Shown here: piece after piece, positions 6,210 through 12,640 of the stretch
Position numbering within the stretch: position 1 is the first letter of the stretch
Layout of the letters: every line of letters begins with the position of its first letter
From: Candidatus Hydrogenedentota bacterium
GTDB lineage: Bacteria; Hydrogenedentota; Hydrogenedentia; Hydrogenedentales; SLHB01
Direction: 5' to 3'
Length of the DNA: 12,651 bases
Assembly (NCBI GenBank): GCA_035416745.1
Contig: DAOLNV010000094.1
Coordinates: forward strand, 1 to 12,651
The notes under the pieces: generated by a model
Database searches by the model: none
What the model was told of the DNA's origin: nothing
The model's input: only the letters and a program-made list of their open reading frames with translations
Position numbers and translations under genes: made by a program

Positions 6210-7127
6210 ATGGCACAGAGGACAGTCGGAGGAAGGCAAGGGTTCACGCTTATCGAGTTGCTTGTGGTCATCGCGATCATCGGTATCCTTGCCGCGATTC
6301 TGCTTCCCGCCCTTGCGCGGGCGCGGGAAGCCGCCCGCCGTGCGGCATGCGCGAACAATCTCAAGCAGATGGGCCTGGCCTTCAAGATGTACGCCAACGA
6401 ATCGCGTGGAGAAAAATGGCCGCCGCGAATGATCCACAATATCCGTGGACAGCTTTCGGACACCATGATCTTCAACGGCCCGTCGATGTATCCCGAATAC
6501 ATCACGGACCTCAATGTTGTCTGGTGTCCGTCCATGGCGACGTCGACTCCGTTGGAGCGCTACGATCAAGGCGAACGCGGCGGGGGAAACAAAGACGGGA
6601 TTATTCAGCCTGAAGAACTGGTGAAGTCACCCTTCAACTATACGGGCTGGCTCTTCATGGACGCGGTGAACTTCCTTGGATTCGACAAGGTGGGCGTGCC
6701 CGGCAGCGGCATCGGCGGCCGGTACGAAGGCGCGGACTACATCGACACGCCCTTGGGAGAATTGGGCGCGGCAAGCGTGGCCACCAGCGGCGCGGCTTCC
6801 GATGAAGATTACGACTTCGCGGACACCTTTCCCGGCACTCAGGCAGGCGGCGGCGACGTTCTGTACCGGCTCCGGGAAGGCGTCGAGCGGTTCATGATAA
6901 CCGATATCAACAATCCCGCGGCCTCTGAGAACTCGCAGAGCATCGTGCCGGTCATGTGGGACCATCTCACGGCCCAGGTGAAGGGGTCTACACACGTGCC
7001 TTCCGGCGTGAACGTGCTGTATATGGACGGCCACGTCACGTTTTCCCGGTACCCGGGTGAATCTCCCTGGATGGTGACGATAGACGGGCCGCGCATCATG
7101 GGCCGCTACGATCGCGAGTTCAAATAG
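6210..7127 (+). CDS. type II secretion-type pseudopilin with C-terminal H-xn-DG motif
   Basis: The 305-residue protein has a textbook prepilin leader. A short basic N-terminus (MAQRTVGGRQG) is followed by the prepilin-peptidase site G11/F12 with Glu at mature position 5 (GFTLIE). Then comes the hydrophobic helix LLVVIAIIGILAAILLPAL and the segment ARAREAARRAACANNLKQMG, common to these proteins in Planctomycetes-like phyla. The long C-terminal domain carries an acidic loop (GGNKDGIIQPEEL) and ends with HVPSGVNVLYMDGHV. That is the H-X9-DG motif of this class, but with ten residues between His and Asp instead of nine. Such proteins occur in large numbers per genome and are thought to be surface or secretion-related pseudopilins. 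ATG 6210 has GGAG seven bases upstream; the TTG immediately before it also keeps the frame open. It diverges from the lyase gene. Confidence 0.92.
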   Translation: MAQRTVGGRQGFTLIELLVVIAIIGILAAILLPALARAREAARRAACANNLKQMGLAFKMYANESRGEKWPPRMIHNIRGQLSDTMIFNGPSMYPEYITDLNVVWCPSMATSTPLERYDQGERGGGNKDGIIQPEELVKSPFNYTGWLFMDAVNFLGFDKVGVPGSGIGGRYEGADYIDTPLGELGAASVATSGAASDEDYDFADTFPGTQAGGGDVLYRLREGVERFMITDINNPAASENSQSIVPVMWDHLTAQVKGSTHVPSGVNVLYMDGHVTFSRYPGESPWMVTIDGPRIMGRYDREFK

Positions 7128-7215
7128 GCATCGCCGGGTGCGGCCCGGAACCGCGCACGGGCATCCGCCTTCCGCCCGGCCCGCTACCCTTGATGGAAAC
7201 AACCCCGCCCGGCAC

Positions 7216-7224
7216 TGGTATACT
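7216..7224 (+). promoter_or_regulatory. extended -10 promoter of the carboxypeptidase gene
   Basis: TGGTATACT combines the TGn extension with a TATACT box (7219-7224). A TTGATG at 7190-7195 is 23 bases away, too far for a normal -35, so the promoter probably relies on the extended -10. Transcription would start near 7231, 36 bases before the ATG at 7267. Confidence 0.5.
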
Positions 7225-7266
7225 CTTTGTGGTTCTTGTGCCGGGCAACAGGGATGTGATTCTGGG

Positions 7267-8883
7267 ATGGGGTGCGTCCCGTTCTCGAGACGCCGGTGGA
7301 GTACTGCGATTCGCCGGATTTTCACACTCGCCGCCGTAGGGCTGCTGGTCATGCCGGGCGCGGAGGCCTCGGCGGCCGCCCCGCGCATGGCGCTGGGCGC
7401 GGGCCCGCGCACGGGCCAGGTCTACATCATCGAGGCCGCGGCGGCTGACGCAGAGGCGGTGCTGGAGCTTGCGCGGCGCGGGTTCGATATCGCCTCGGTG
7501 CGTGACGGCGCCGTCGAGATCTACGCGGAAGCAAGCGAACTCGAGCTTCTCGGCGAGTTGGGCTATTCGTGGCGGGTAACCGGCCGGGACGGCGGCCAAC
7601 TCAAAGCCCTGGGCCAATACAACGACTACGCGTCCCTCACGGCGATGCTCGAGGCCTGGGCGGCGGCCTATCCTGATATCGTCCGGCTCGATAGCGCGGG
7701 ACAGTCGGTTCAGGGCCGCGAGCTGTGGGTGCTCAACATCAGCGACAACCCCGGCGGGGAAGAGGACGAGCCCGAGTTCAAATACATATCGGCCATTCAC
7801 GGCGACGAACCAATCGGCACCGAAATGTGCCTCTATTTCATCAATCTGTTGCTGACGGGATATGGCAACGACCCGGACATCACCGCTCTCGTCGACACCA
7901 CGGCCATCGCCATCATGCCGCTGATGAATCCGGACGGGCGCGAGGCCGCCAGCCGGTACAACGCGCAGTCGTTCGACCTCAACCGGAGCTTCCCCGAGTA
8001 CCCGGCCGATTACACGGGCACGGCATACGACGGCGAACCCCTTGGAGATGCCGGCCGCCCGGCCGAGGTGGCGCACGTGATGCGGTGGACCACCGCGAAC
8101 CGCTTCGTGCTGTCGGCCAACTTTCATAGCGGCTCCCTTGTCGTCAACTATCCCTACGACGAGGACGGCTTCCCTTCGGGTTATGATGCGCCCACTCCCG
8201 ACGACCTCCTGTTCGAAGACGTGGCGCGCCGATACTCCTTCCACAATTCTCCCATGTGGAACAGTGCCGTCTTCGAGGACGGCGTCACGAACGGCTCGGC
8301 GTGGTACACCGTCTTGGGCGGCATGCAGGACTGGCATTACCGCTACCTCGCGTGCAACGACGTGACAGTCGAGCTTTCCGACACGAAACGGCCCGCGGCG
8401 TCATCGTTGCCCGGTCTCTGGGACGACAACCGCGAGGCCATGCTGCATTACCTCGAGGCGGTGCACATCGGCGTGCGCGGCGTCGTGACCGACGCTCTTA
8501 CCGGATTGCCCGTCAACGCCAAAGTGACGGTCGAGGGCAATGCGCAGCCTGTATTCACCGACCCCGGCGTCGGCGACTACCACCGCATGCTCCTGCCCGG
8601 CACGTACACCCTCGCCATCGAAGCCGAAGGCTACCAGCGCAAAACGGTCCGCGGCGTTGTTGTGTCCGGCGGACCGGCCGCCCGCGCCGACATCGCCCTC
8701 GTGCCGCTCGATGCCGTGTTCGACGCCGACATCGACGATGACGGCGAAGTCAATGCAAGCGACGTTCAGCTTGTGGTCAATGCGGCTCTCCAAATCGATG
8801 TTTCCTACGATTGCGACATCAACGGCGACGGATCGGTCGACGCTGTGGACGTCCAGCTCGTCATCGTTGCAGTGCTGGCGTAG
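7267..8883 (+). CDS. secreted M14 zinc carboxypeptidase with transthyretin-like domain and dockerin
   Basis: The 538-residue product begins with a signal peptide (RRRWSTAIRRIFTLAAVGLLVMPGAEASA). After a prodomain-like stretch comes an M14 carboxypeptidase domain (about 115-395). The zinc ligands are His178 and Glu181 in HGDEPIG and His287 in NFHSGS. The substrate-binding Arg is in NPDGRE, LNRSFPE is the Asn-Arg pair, and the catalytic Glu369 is in VTVELSD. A carboxypeptidase-regulatory/transthyretin-like domain follows (about 403-480; GVRGVVTDALTGLPVNAKVTVEG), as in the CPD/CPN branch. The C-terminus is a type I dockerin with two calcium loops (DADIDDDGEVNASDVQLVVNAAL and CDINGDGSVDAVDVQLVI). 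M14 enzymes of this branch release C-terminal residues from peptides outside the cytoplasm. The frame extends back to a GTG at 7138, but that codon lies upstream of the extended -10 promoter, so ATG 7267 is preferred despite a weak ribosome binding site. No cohesin is encoded in the window. Confidence 0.9.
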   Translation: MGCVPFSRRRWSTAIRRIFTLAAVGLLVMPGAEASAAAPRMALGAGPRTGQVYIIEAAAADAEAVLELARRGFDIASVRDGAVEIYAEASELELLGELGYSWRVTGRDGGQLKALGQYNDYASLTAMLEAWAAAYPDIVRLDSAGQSVQGRELWVLNISDNPGGEEDEPEFKYISAIHGDEPIGTEMCLYFINLLLTGYGNDPDITALVDTTAIAIMPLMNPDGREAASRYNAQSFDLNRSFPEYPADYTGTAYDGEPLGDAGRPAEVAHVMRWTTANRFVLSANFHSGSLVVNYPYDEDGFPSGYDAPTPDDLLFEDVARRYSFHNSPMWNSAVFEDGVTNGSAWYTVLGGMQDWHYRYLACNDVTVELSDTKRPAASSLPGLWDDNREAMLHYLEAVHIGVRGVVTDALTGLPVNAKVTVEGNAQPVFTDPGVGDYHRMLLPGTYTLAIEAEGYQRKTVRGVVVSGGPAARADIALVPLDAVFDADIDDDGEVNASDVQLVVNAALQIDVSYDCDINGDGSVDAVDVQLVIVAVLA

Positions 8884-8895
8884 GCGCGCGTGGCG

Positions 8896-8916
8896 CGTCC
8901 GGCTTGGCCCCGGACG
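8896..8916 (+). terminator. hairpin after the carboxypeptidase gene
   Basis: CGTCCGG (8896-8902) and CCGGACG (8910-8916) make a perfect 7-bp stem around CTTGGCC, 13 bases past the stop. No T-run follows, so it would be a factor-dependent terminator or a 3' stabiliser. Confidence 0.35.
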
Positions 8917-8953
8917 AGTTCAAAAGTGTGTGGCAGCCGCTGCAAAAAGCCTC

Positions 8954-8982
8954 TTGCATTCCGGCAAAAATTGTGTTAGAGT
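8954..8982 (+). promoter_or_regulatory. probable promoter of the GntR-ABC operon
   Basis: TTGCAT (8954-8959) and TAGAGT (8977-8982) are spaced by 17 bases in an AT-rich pocket within GC-rich DNA. Box matches are moderate (3 of 6 and 4 of 6). The overlap with the palindrome at 8970-8993 and the position about 40 bases before the GntR gene support it. Confidence 0.45.
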
Positions 8983-8993
8983 ATTAATACAAT
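8970..8993. promoter_or_regulatory. palindromic operator, likely for the GntR/YtrA repressor
   Basis: ATTGTGTTA (8970-8978) and TAATACAAT (8985-8993) are inverted copies matching at 8 of 9 positions around a 6-base centre. Within the right half, GTATTAATAC (8981-8990) is itself a perfect 10-base palindrome. The site covers the presumed -10 box and transcription start, where a repressor would block RNA polymerase. GntR-family regulators bind AT-rich palindromes next to their own genes, so autoregulation by the next gene is the natural reading. Confidence 0.6.
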
Positions 8994-9023
8994 TTCTTCA
9001 GACTCAGGCGGAGGCATCGGGCG

Positions 9024-9443
9024 ATGCAATTCCACATCTCTGCGGCGGACGGCGTGCCGCTTTATCAGCAGATCGTCAACCAGGTGAAGCTCATGCTTGC
9101 CTCGGGACGCCTTGAGCCCGGCGACGAACTCCCGCCCATCCGCGTGCTTGCCCAGCAACTGCTCATCAACCCGAATACGGTCGCGCGGGCCTATCGCGAA
9201 CTCGAAACGGAGGGTGTTCTCACCAAGCGCCAGGGCGCAGGCACCTATGTGTCGGACCAGGGCTCGCCGCTGGCCCGCCGCGAGCGCCTTCGGCTCGTCC
9301 GGGGATCAGTGGACGCCCTCCTCGCGCAAGCCCTGCAGTTGGATATCGATACCGAGGAAGTAATCGACATCATCCGCAAGCGTGACAAGGAACTCATGGA
9401 TAGGGGCAATAAGACAAATGATAAACAAGAGAGCGAAAGATAG
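9024..9443 (+). CDS. GntR family transcriptional regulator, YtrA subfamily
   Basis: The 139-residue protein has an N-terminal GntR winged helix-turn-helix (about residues 10-76; PLYQQIVNQVKLMLASGRL, ELPPIRVLAQQLLINPNTVARAYRELE, then the wing GVLTKRQGAGTYV). The C-terminal part is only about 60 residues of helix. This short tail, without a ligand-binding domain of FadR/HutC type, defines the YtrA subfamily. Members typically repress a downstream ABC-transporter operon and often respond to cell-envelope stress or antibiotics. GGAGG lies nine bases before the ATG. The gene is first in a plus-strand series with the ABC ATPase (70 bases on) and the permease. A palindromic operator overlaps its promoter. 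The C-terminal end is polar and Lys/Asn-rich. Confidence 0.92.
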   Translation: MQFHISAADGVPLYQQIVNQVKLMLASGRLEPGDELPPIRVLAQQLLINPNTVARAYRELETEGVLTKRQGAGTYVSDQGSPLARRERLRLVRGSVDALLAQALQLDIDTEEVIDIIRKRDKELMDRGNKTNDKQESER

Positions 9444-9513
9444 CGACTGACCTGAGGTCTTGCGCGGCAGGCTGGGATCTGTCCCGGCCATTTCTTGCAG
9501 GAGGATGTTCTCG

Positions 9514-10428
9514 ATGGAACACGACGATAACCGAGACATCGTAATCGAAGTGAAGGGCTTGACACGCCGGTTCCGCCGGACAACCGCCCTCGCCGATGTG
9601 GACTTGACCGTGCCGCGGGGGTGCGTGTTCGGGCTGGTGGGCGAGAACGGCGCGGGGAAAACCACGCTCATTCACCATCTGCTGGGACTGCTCAAGGCCC
9701 AAGCGGGCTCGGTCCGGGTATTCGGACTCGATCCGGTCAAGGACCCCGTGGGCGTATTGTCGAAAGTAGGCTACCTCTCGGAGGACCGCGACATCCCCGA
9801 CTGGATGCGCGTGCACGAGCTTATGCGCTACACCCAAGCGTTTTATCCCGAGTGGGACGAAGCCTACGCCGAGGAGTTGCGCGAGACTTTCGGGTTAGAC
9901 CCCGGTGCCCGCATCAAGGAGCTGTCCCGCGGACAACGTGCGCAGGCGGGGCTCCTGATCGCGCTGGCGTACCGGCCGCCGCTGCTCCTGCTCGACGAGC
10001 CGTCGTCGGGACTCGACCCGGTCGTGCGGCGCGATATCCTCGCCGCCATCATTCGCACCGTCGCCGACGAGGGCCGCACCGTGGTCTTCTCTTCGCACCT
10101 GCTGGATGAAGTCGAGCGCGTCGCGGACGACGTCGCCATGCTCCACGAAGGGCGCCTCGTGTTCCAGGGCGGCATGGACGCCATCAAAGCGTCGCACCGC
10201 CGCGTGGTAATCCGGTTCCCCGAACCCGTCGAACGGCGGCCCGACTTTCCCGAAGCGCTGGCCTGCGAAGGTGGCGGCCGCGAGTGGAGCGTTGTGTGCG
10301 ACGGCGACCTCGAGCGTATACGCGAGGCTATCCGTACTGGCGGCGCCGAGGTCCTCGCCGAAGAAATCCCGTCCCTCGAAGACATATTCGTGGCGCGCGC
10401 CGGCGCCAGACATAGGGCCGTCCGGTAG
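9514..10428 (+). CDS. ABC transporter ATP-binding protein (YtrB/CcmA-like)
   Basis: This 304-residue ATPase has Walker A GENGAGKT (43-50), the signature LSRGQ (137-141), Walker B LLLLDEP (157-163), the D-loop SGLDP and the switch His in SSHLLDE (His195). The Q-loop position reads GYLSEDRDIPDWM, where Glu replaces the usual Gln; I recall this variant from YtrB-like ATPases paired with YtrA repressors. After the ATPase core (about 215 residues) a further ~90 residues form the C-terminal regulatory segment ending in SLEDIFVARAG, standard for ABC-2 exporters. The start at 9514 is chosen because AGGAGG ends nine bases upstream; the ATG at 9505 abuts that site and the frame's first ATG (9460) lacks one. 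It should energise the membrane protein encoded at 10573. Substrate unknown. Confidence 0.93.
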   Translation: MEHDDNRDIVIEVKGLTRRFRRTTALADVDLTVPRGCVFGLVGENGAGKTTLIHHLLGLLKAQAGSVRVFGLDPVKDPVGVLSKVGYLSEDRDIPDWMRVHELMRYTQAFYPEWDEAYAEELRETFGLDPGARIKELSRGQRAQAGLLIALAYRPPLLLLDEPSSGLDPVVRRDILAAIIRTVADEGRTVVFSSHLLDEVERVADDVAMLHEGRLVFQGGMDAIKASHRRVVIRFPEPVERRPDFPEALACEGGGREWSVVCDGDLERIREAIRTGGAEVLAEEIPSLEDIFVARAGARHRAVR

Positions 10429-10572
10429 GAGTAAGTATGCGCTTGGCTGGAGAGAGGAGAGCGGACGAGAGCGGGGACGGGGGTTCCTGCTCGCACCTTG
10501 GCCGGGTCGCTGGTGGCTACGTGCGCGTTTCGTCAGACAAGAGGACCGCCGTAGAGAAGAAGGAGAGTAGCC
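10429..10572 (+). other. unexplained 144-base intra-operon gap with a cryptic small frame
   Basis: The ATPase stop overlaps a strong ribosome binding site (TAGGAGTAAGTATG), so an ATG at 10437 should be translated. It opens a 57-codon frame (10437-10610) rich in Arg, Lys, Gly and Ser that overlaps the permease start in another frame. The peptide has no membrane helix or motif I recognise. It could be a leader that couples translation into the permease, the remnant of a lost gene, or chance. Confidence 0.3.
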
Positions 10573-12264
10573 ATGGAAGCCGAAAACGCAGCAAAGACAC
10601 ATGGCACTAACCGCCGTTTAGGCCCAGCGCAGGCGCTGCTGTGGGAACGCTGGAGGACGGGCGGATGGCTGGCATTGGCGGCGTGCGCGGCACCATGGGC
10701 GGGTGTCGTGATTCTGTTGAAGGGTGGCGAGAGCGCCGCGGACATTTTGAGCATCATCACTTTCTTGGCGTTCGTTGCGCTGACGATAGTGCTGCTGGTG
10801 CGTCGTTCGGGGCGCGAGCTGACCACGGGCGTCCCTTCGTACCAACTGCGTCTCCCCGTAAACACGGCCCGCCTGGCGCTGATCAACTATGGCTACGGCC
10901 TCTTCTGGGTGGGGCTTTTTGTGGTGCCCCTCGCCCTGACTACGCTGATTGCAGAGGCCGTACCTAGCGCTACGCAGCGGAACGCCTACCTGTTGCTCCA
11001 CGCGGTTTGTGTGATCGTCTTCGTCTGGATGCACGTGCTTGCGTGGACACCGGCAGTGCGCAAAACGGGATTTCTATTTGCATTCGGCCTGCTATTGGTG
11101 ACGATTCCTTTGATTCTAGTTTCTAAATCCGTTGTGGGGATTATCACGTTCGCGCATCTCCGCGAATGGTATGGTCCGTACCTGTGGTGCGCCGCAGCAG
11201 TGGGTTTCGCGGTCGCCGGTTACTTCTTTTCGTGGCTCATGCTGGCTGCAGAACGCCGCGGCGCAGCCCAGACCGGCGCAGAGTTGGTGGTCCCGCATCC
11301 GCGGGGCGCAGTCAGACGGCGTAAACCTTTCGCGTCGCCTTTTCGCGCGCAAGTGTGGTTCGAGTTCCGGCGCTATTGCCCAGCGGTGGGCCCGTTCGCG
11401 CTCTTTTCGGGACTCGTCATGACCGTCTGCATGGTAATCCAGCTAGGACTCCTTCGACCAGTGACCGCGTTAAGCTCTGTGTTCGCGGCAAATGCAACGC
11501 AGACTCTGGCAGTCATCCTCCTTCCGGCGGGCGCATGGACGATTGGGATGCTGATCCTATCGGAGAATCACCTTGCGGGTACCCGTCATCGCACCTTCCT
11601 CTTCACTCGTCCCCAAGAGACGCGGCTAATGGCCAGCGCCCGACTCCTGGCACTATTCCAGGTCGCTGTGATCGTGCTGGGCATTGCGCTGGCCACGGAA
11701 GCCGTTAACCAATCTGCGCTCTACGCCGGGCAACGAATGGTGAATGCTCGAATCGCCCGGTTACGTCTCGAAGCCGGCCTGACGCCGGACGAACCTCTTC
11801 CAGAAGTCGTAGGCCTGGCACAGCCCCAGAAGGAGGCGGATTACATGGGGAGCCAAGTTGTTAGAATCAGCGACCCCGCATGGTTTCTCGGGGCTTCACT
11901 CTTTACTGTGCTAGTATGGAGCTGTCTGACATCGCCGGTTCCTGCAGTGGTGGCCGCGTGGGGCCCTTCACTTCTTGCGGAATTCAACGGTTCTAGGTCC
12001 GCCTCAATGTACACGTTTGCGGCATTGTTCGCAGGCATCTTCGCAGTCTCAGCATGTGCGTGTTTGTGGCGCCGGCTCATGCGTTGGCGCAGCCTGGCGC
12101 TGTGTGTGACGGTATTTATCGCGGCACTCGTGTTTCCTCCAACTGATTTGGTGGACGACCTCCCTCTTGCGACGTCTCGTTTGTTTGCCGCGTTGCTGCT
12201 CATCGTGCCGCTGCTGCCGTTTACGCTCATCCCTTGGTGGTTGCACTGCCAGCGCCACCGGTGA
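10573..12264 (+). CDS. ABC-2-like permease with two homologous halves
   Basis: The 563-residue product is an integral membrane protein with about 12 hydrophobic segments (roughly residues 31-50, 56-77, 103-127, 137-158, 165-185, 203-226, 270-295, 305-328, 355-378, 438-463, 476-522 and 535-556). A cytosolic-looking basic stretch (240-265; PHPRGAVRRRKPF) divides it. The second half seems to repeat the first: ALLWERWRTGGWLAL (21-35) parallels AQVWFEFRRYCPAVG (259-273), and the stretch at 85-112 (PSYQLRLPVNTARLA) parallels TRHRTFLFTRPQETRLMASARLLAL at 337-361. That implies one polypeptide carrying two permease units. A poorly hydrophobic, charged segment (390-430) may be extracytoplasmic. GGAG sits seven bases before the ATG. 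It follows the ABC ATPase and probably partners with it. By eye its third codon positions are less GC-rich than in neighbouring genes. The transported compound is unknown. Confidence 0.85.
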   Translation: MEAENAAKTHGTNRRLGPAQALLWERWRTGGWLALAACAAPWAGVVILLKGGESAADILSIITFLAFVALTIVLLVRRSGRELTTGVPSYQLRLPVNTARLALINYGYGLFWVGLFVVPLALTTLIAEAVPSATQRNAYLLLHAVCVIVFVWMHVLAWTPAVRKTGFLFAFGLLLVTIPLILVSKSVVGIITFAHLREWYGPYLWCAAAVGFAVAGYFFSWLMLAAERRGAAQTGAELVVPHPRGAVRRRKPFASPFRAQVWFEFRRYCPAVGPFALFSGLVMTVCMVIQLGLLRPVTALSSVFAANATQTLAVILLPAGAWTIGMLILSENHLAGTRHRTFLFTRPQETRLMASARLLALFQVAVIVLGIALATEAVNQSALYAGQRMVNARIARLRLEAGLTPDEPLPEVVGLAQPQKEADYMGSQVVRISDPAWFLGASLFTVLVWSCLTSPVPAVVAAWGPSLLAEFNGSRSASMYTFAALFAGIFAVSACACLWRRLMRWRSLALCVTVFIAALVFPPTDLVDDLPLATSRLFAALLLIVPLLPFTLIPWWLHCQRHR

Positions 12265-12289
12265 CGGAAGAGCCCTGCGCCGTCTCGGA

Positions 12290-12320
12290 AGCCCCGCAGG
12301 GGCGGCAGGACGTAGCCCGG
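12290..12320. repeat. palindromic repeat A, copy 1
   Basis: The core is a GCCCC/GGGGC stem with a GCA loop, followed by GGCAGGACGTAGCCCGG. It shares the pattern AGCCCCGCA(A)GGGGCGG-nn-GG-n-n-GTAGCC with copies at 12522 and 12610. It begins 25 bases after the permease stop. Confidence 0.7.
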
Positions 12321-12384
12321 CGCAGCAGAGCCGCAACCGCGAAAGGCATCGCTCAACTGATTTCTTGAAGCGTGTCCATGTTTC

Positions 12385-12464
12385 GGGCCTTCAGCCCTTT
12401 TGGCGGTTTGGGTCCGATTTCCTGGCCCTGCAGGCCAGGCTGGTATGTAACGCGCCGTTGGCGC
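12385..12464. repeat. three-hairpin module B
   Basis: Three stems occur in a row: GGGC/GCCC around CTTCA (12385-12397), CCTGGCC/GGCCAGG around CTGCA (12421-12439) and GCGCC/GGCGC around GTT (12452-12464). They are joined by T/G-rich linkers (TTTTGGCGGTTTGGGTCCG and TGGTATGT). The regular array without coding content resembles dispersed intergenic repeats of large-genome environmental bacteria. Only one copy is present, so calling it a repeat rests on the form and its setting. Confidence 0.5.
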
Positions 12465-12521
12465 TGAAAGAGCCGGGAACTGATGTCCGAAGCACGAGAG
12501 GTCCGAACAAACGAGGTCCGT

Positions 12522-12588
12522 AGCCCCGCAAGGGGCGGGAGGGTGTAGCCTAGGGCCAGCCACGCGGAACGCGTGGCGCAGCCCTGGG
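12522..12588. repeat. palindromic repeat A, copy 2, extended by a nested cruciform
   Basis: The repeat core is GCCCC-GCAA-GGGGC followed by GGGAGGGTGTAGCC. It runs into a larger structure: CCTAGGGC (12549-12556) can pair with GCCCTGGG (12581-12588) with one wobble. Between them CCACGCG (12560-12566) pairs perfectly with CGCGTGG (12570-12576) around GAA. Confidence 0.65.
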
Positions 12589-12609
12589 ACCTTGGCCAAC
12601 CCTTCCCCC

Positions 12610-12640
12610 AGCCCCGCAGGGGCGGTGGGACGTAGCCCAC
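12610..12640. repeat. palindromic repeat A, copy 3
   Basis: This copy has the same GCCCC-GCA-GGGGC core and the conserved GGACGTAGCCC. Here the second half also closes on itself, GTGGG (12625-12629) pairing with CCCAC (12636-12640). It lies near the window end, and more copies may follow. Confidence 0.7.

Noticed and set aside
7190..7224. Classical -35/-10 pair TTGATG ... TATACT
   Set aside because: The 23-base spacer is too long for normal sigma-70 use, so only the extended -10 element was kept.
7120..8337. Long minus-strand frame (405 codons) opposite the carboxypeptidase gene
   Set aside because: It lacks a recognisable motif, is rich in Arg, Val and Gly, and mirrors the coding frame of a clear M14 enzyme.
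9449..9459. Short palindrome GACCTGAGGTC between the GntR and ATPase genes
   Set aside because: It has only 5-base arms with no partner signal, and could easily occur by chance.
11841..12599. 252-codon minus-strand frame spanning the permease end and the repeat region
   Set aside because: It runs through palindromic repeats and antisense to membrane helices, and the product is Arg/Pro/Ala-rich without motifs.
12290..12640. CRISPR array
   Set aside because: The three copies are irregularly spaced (232 and 88 bases between starts), diverge outside the core, and have no uniform spacers or cas genes.
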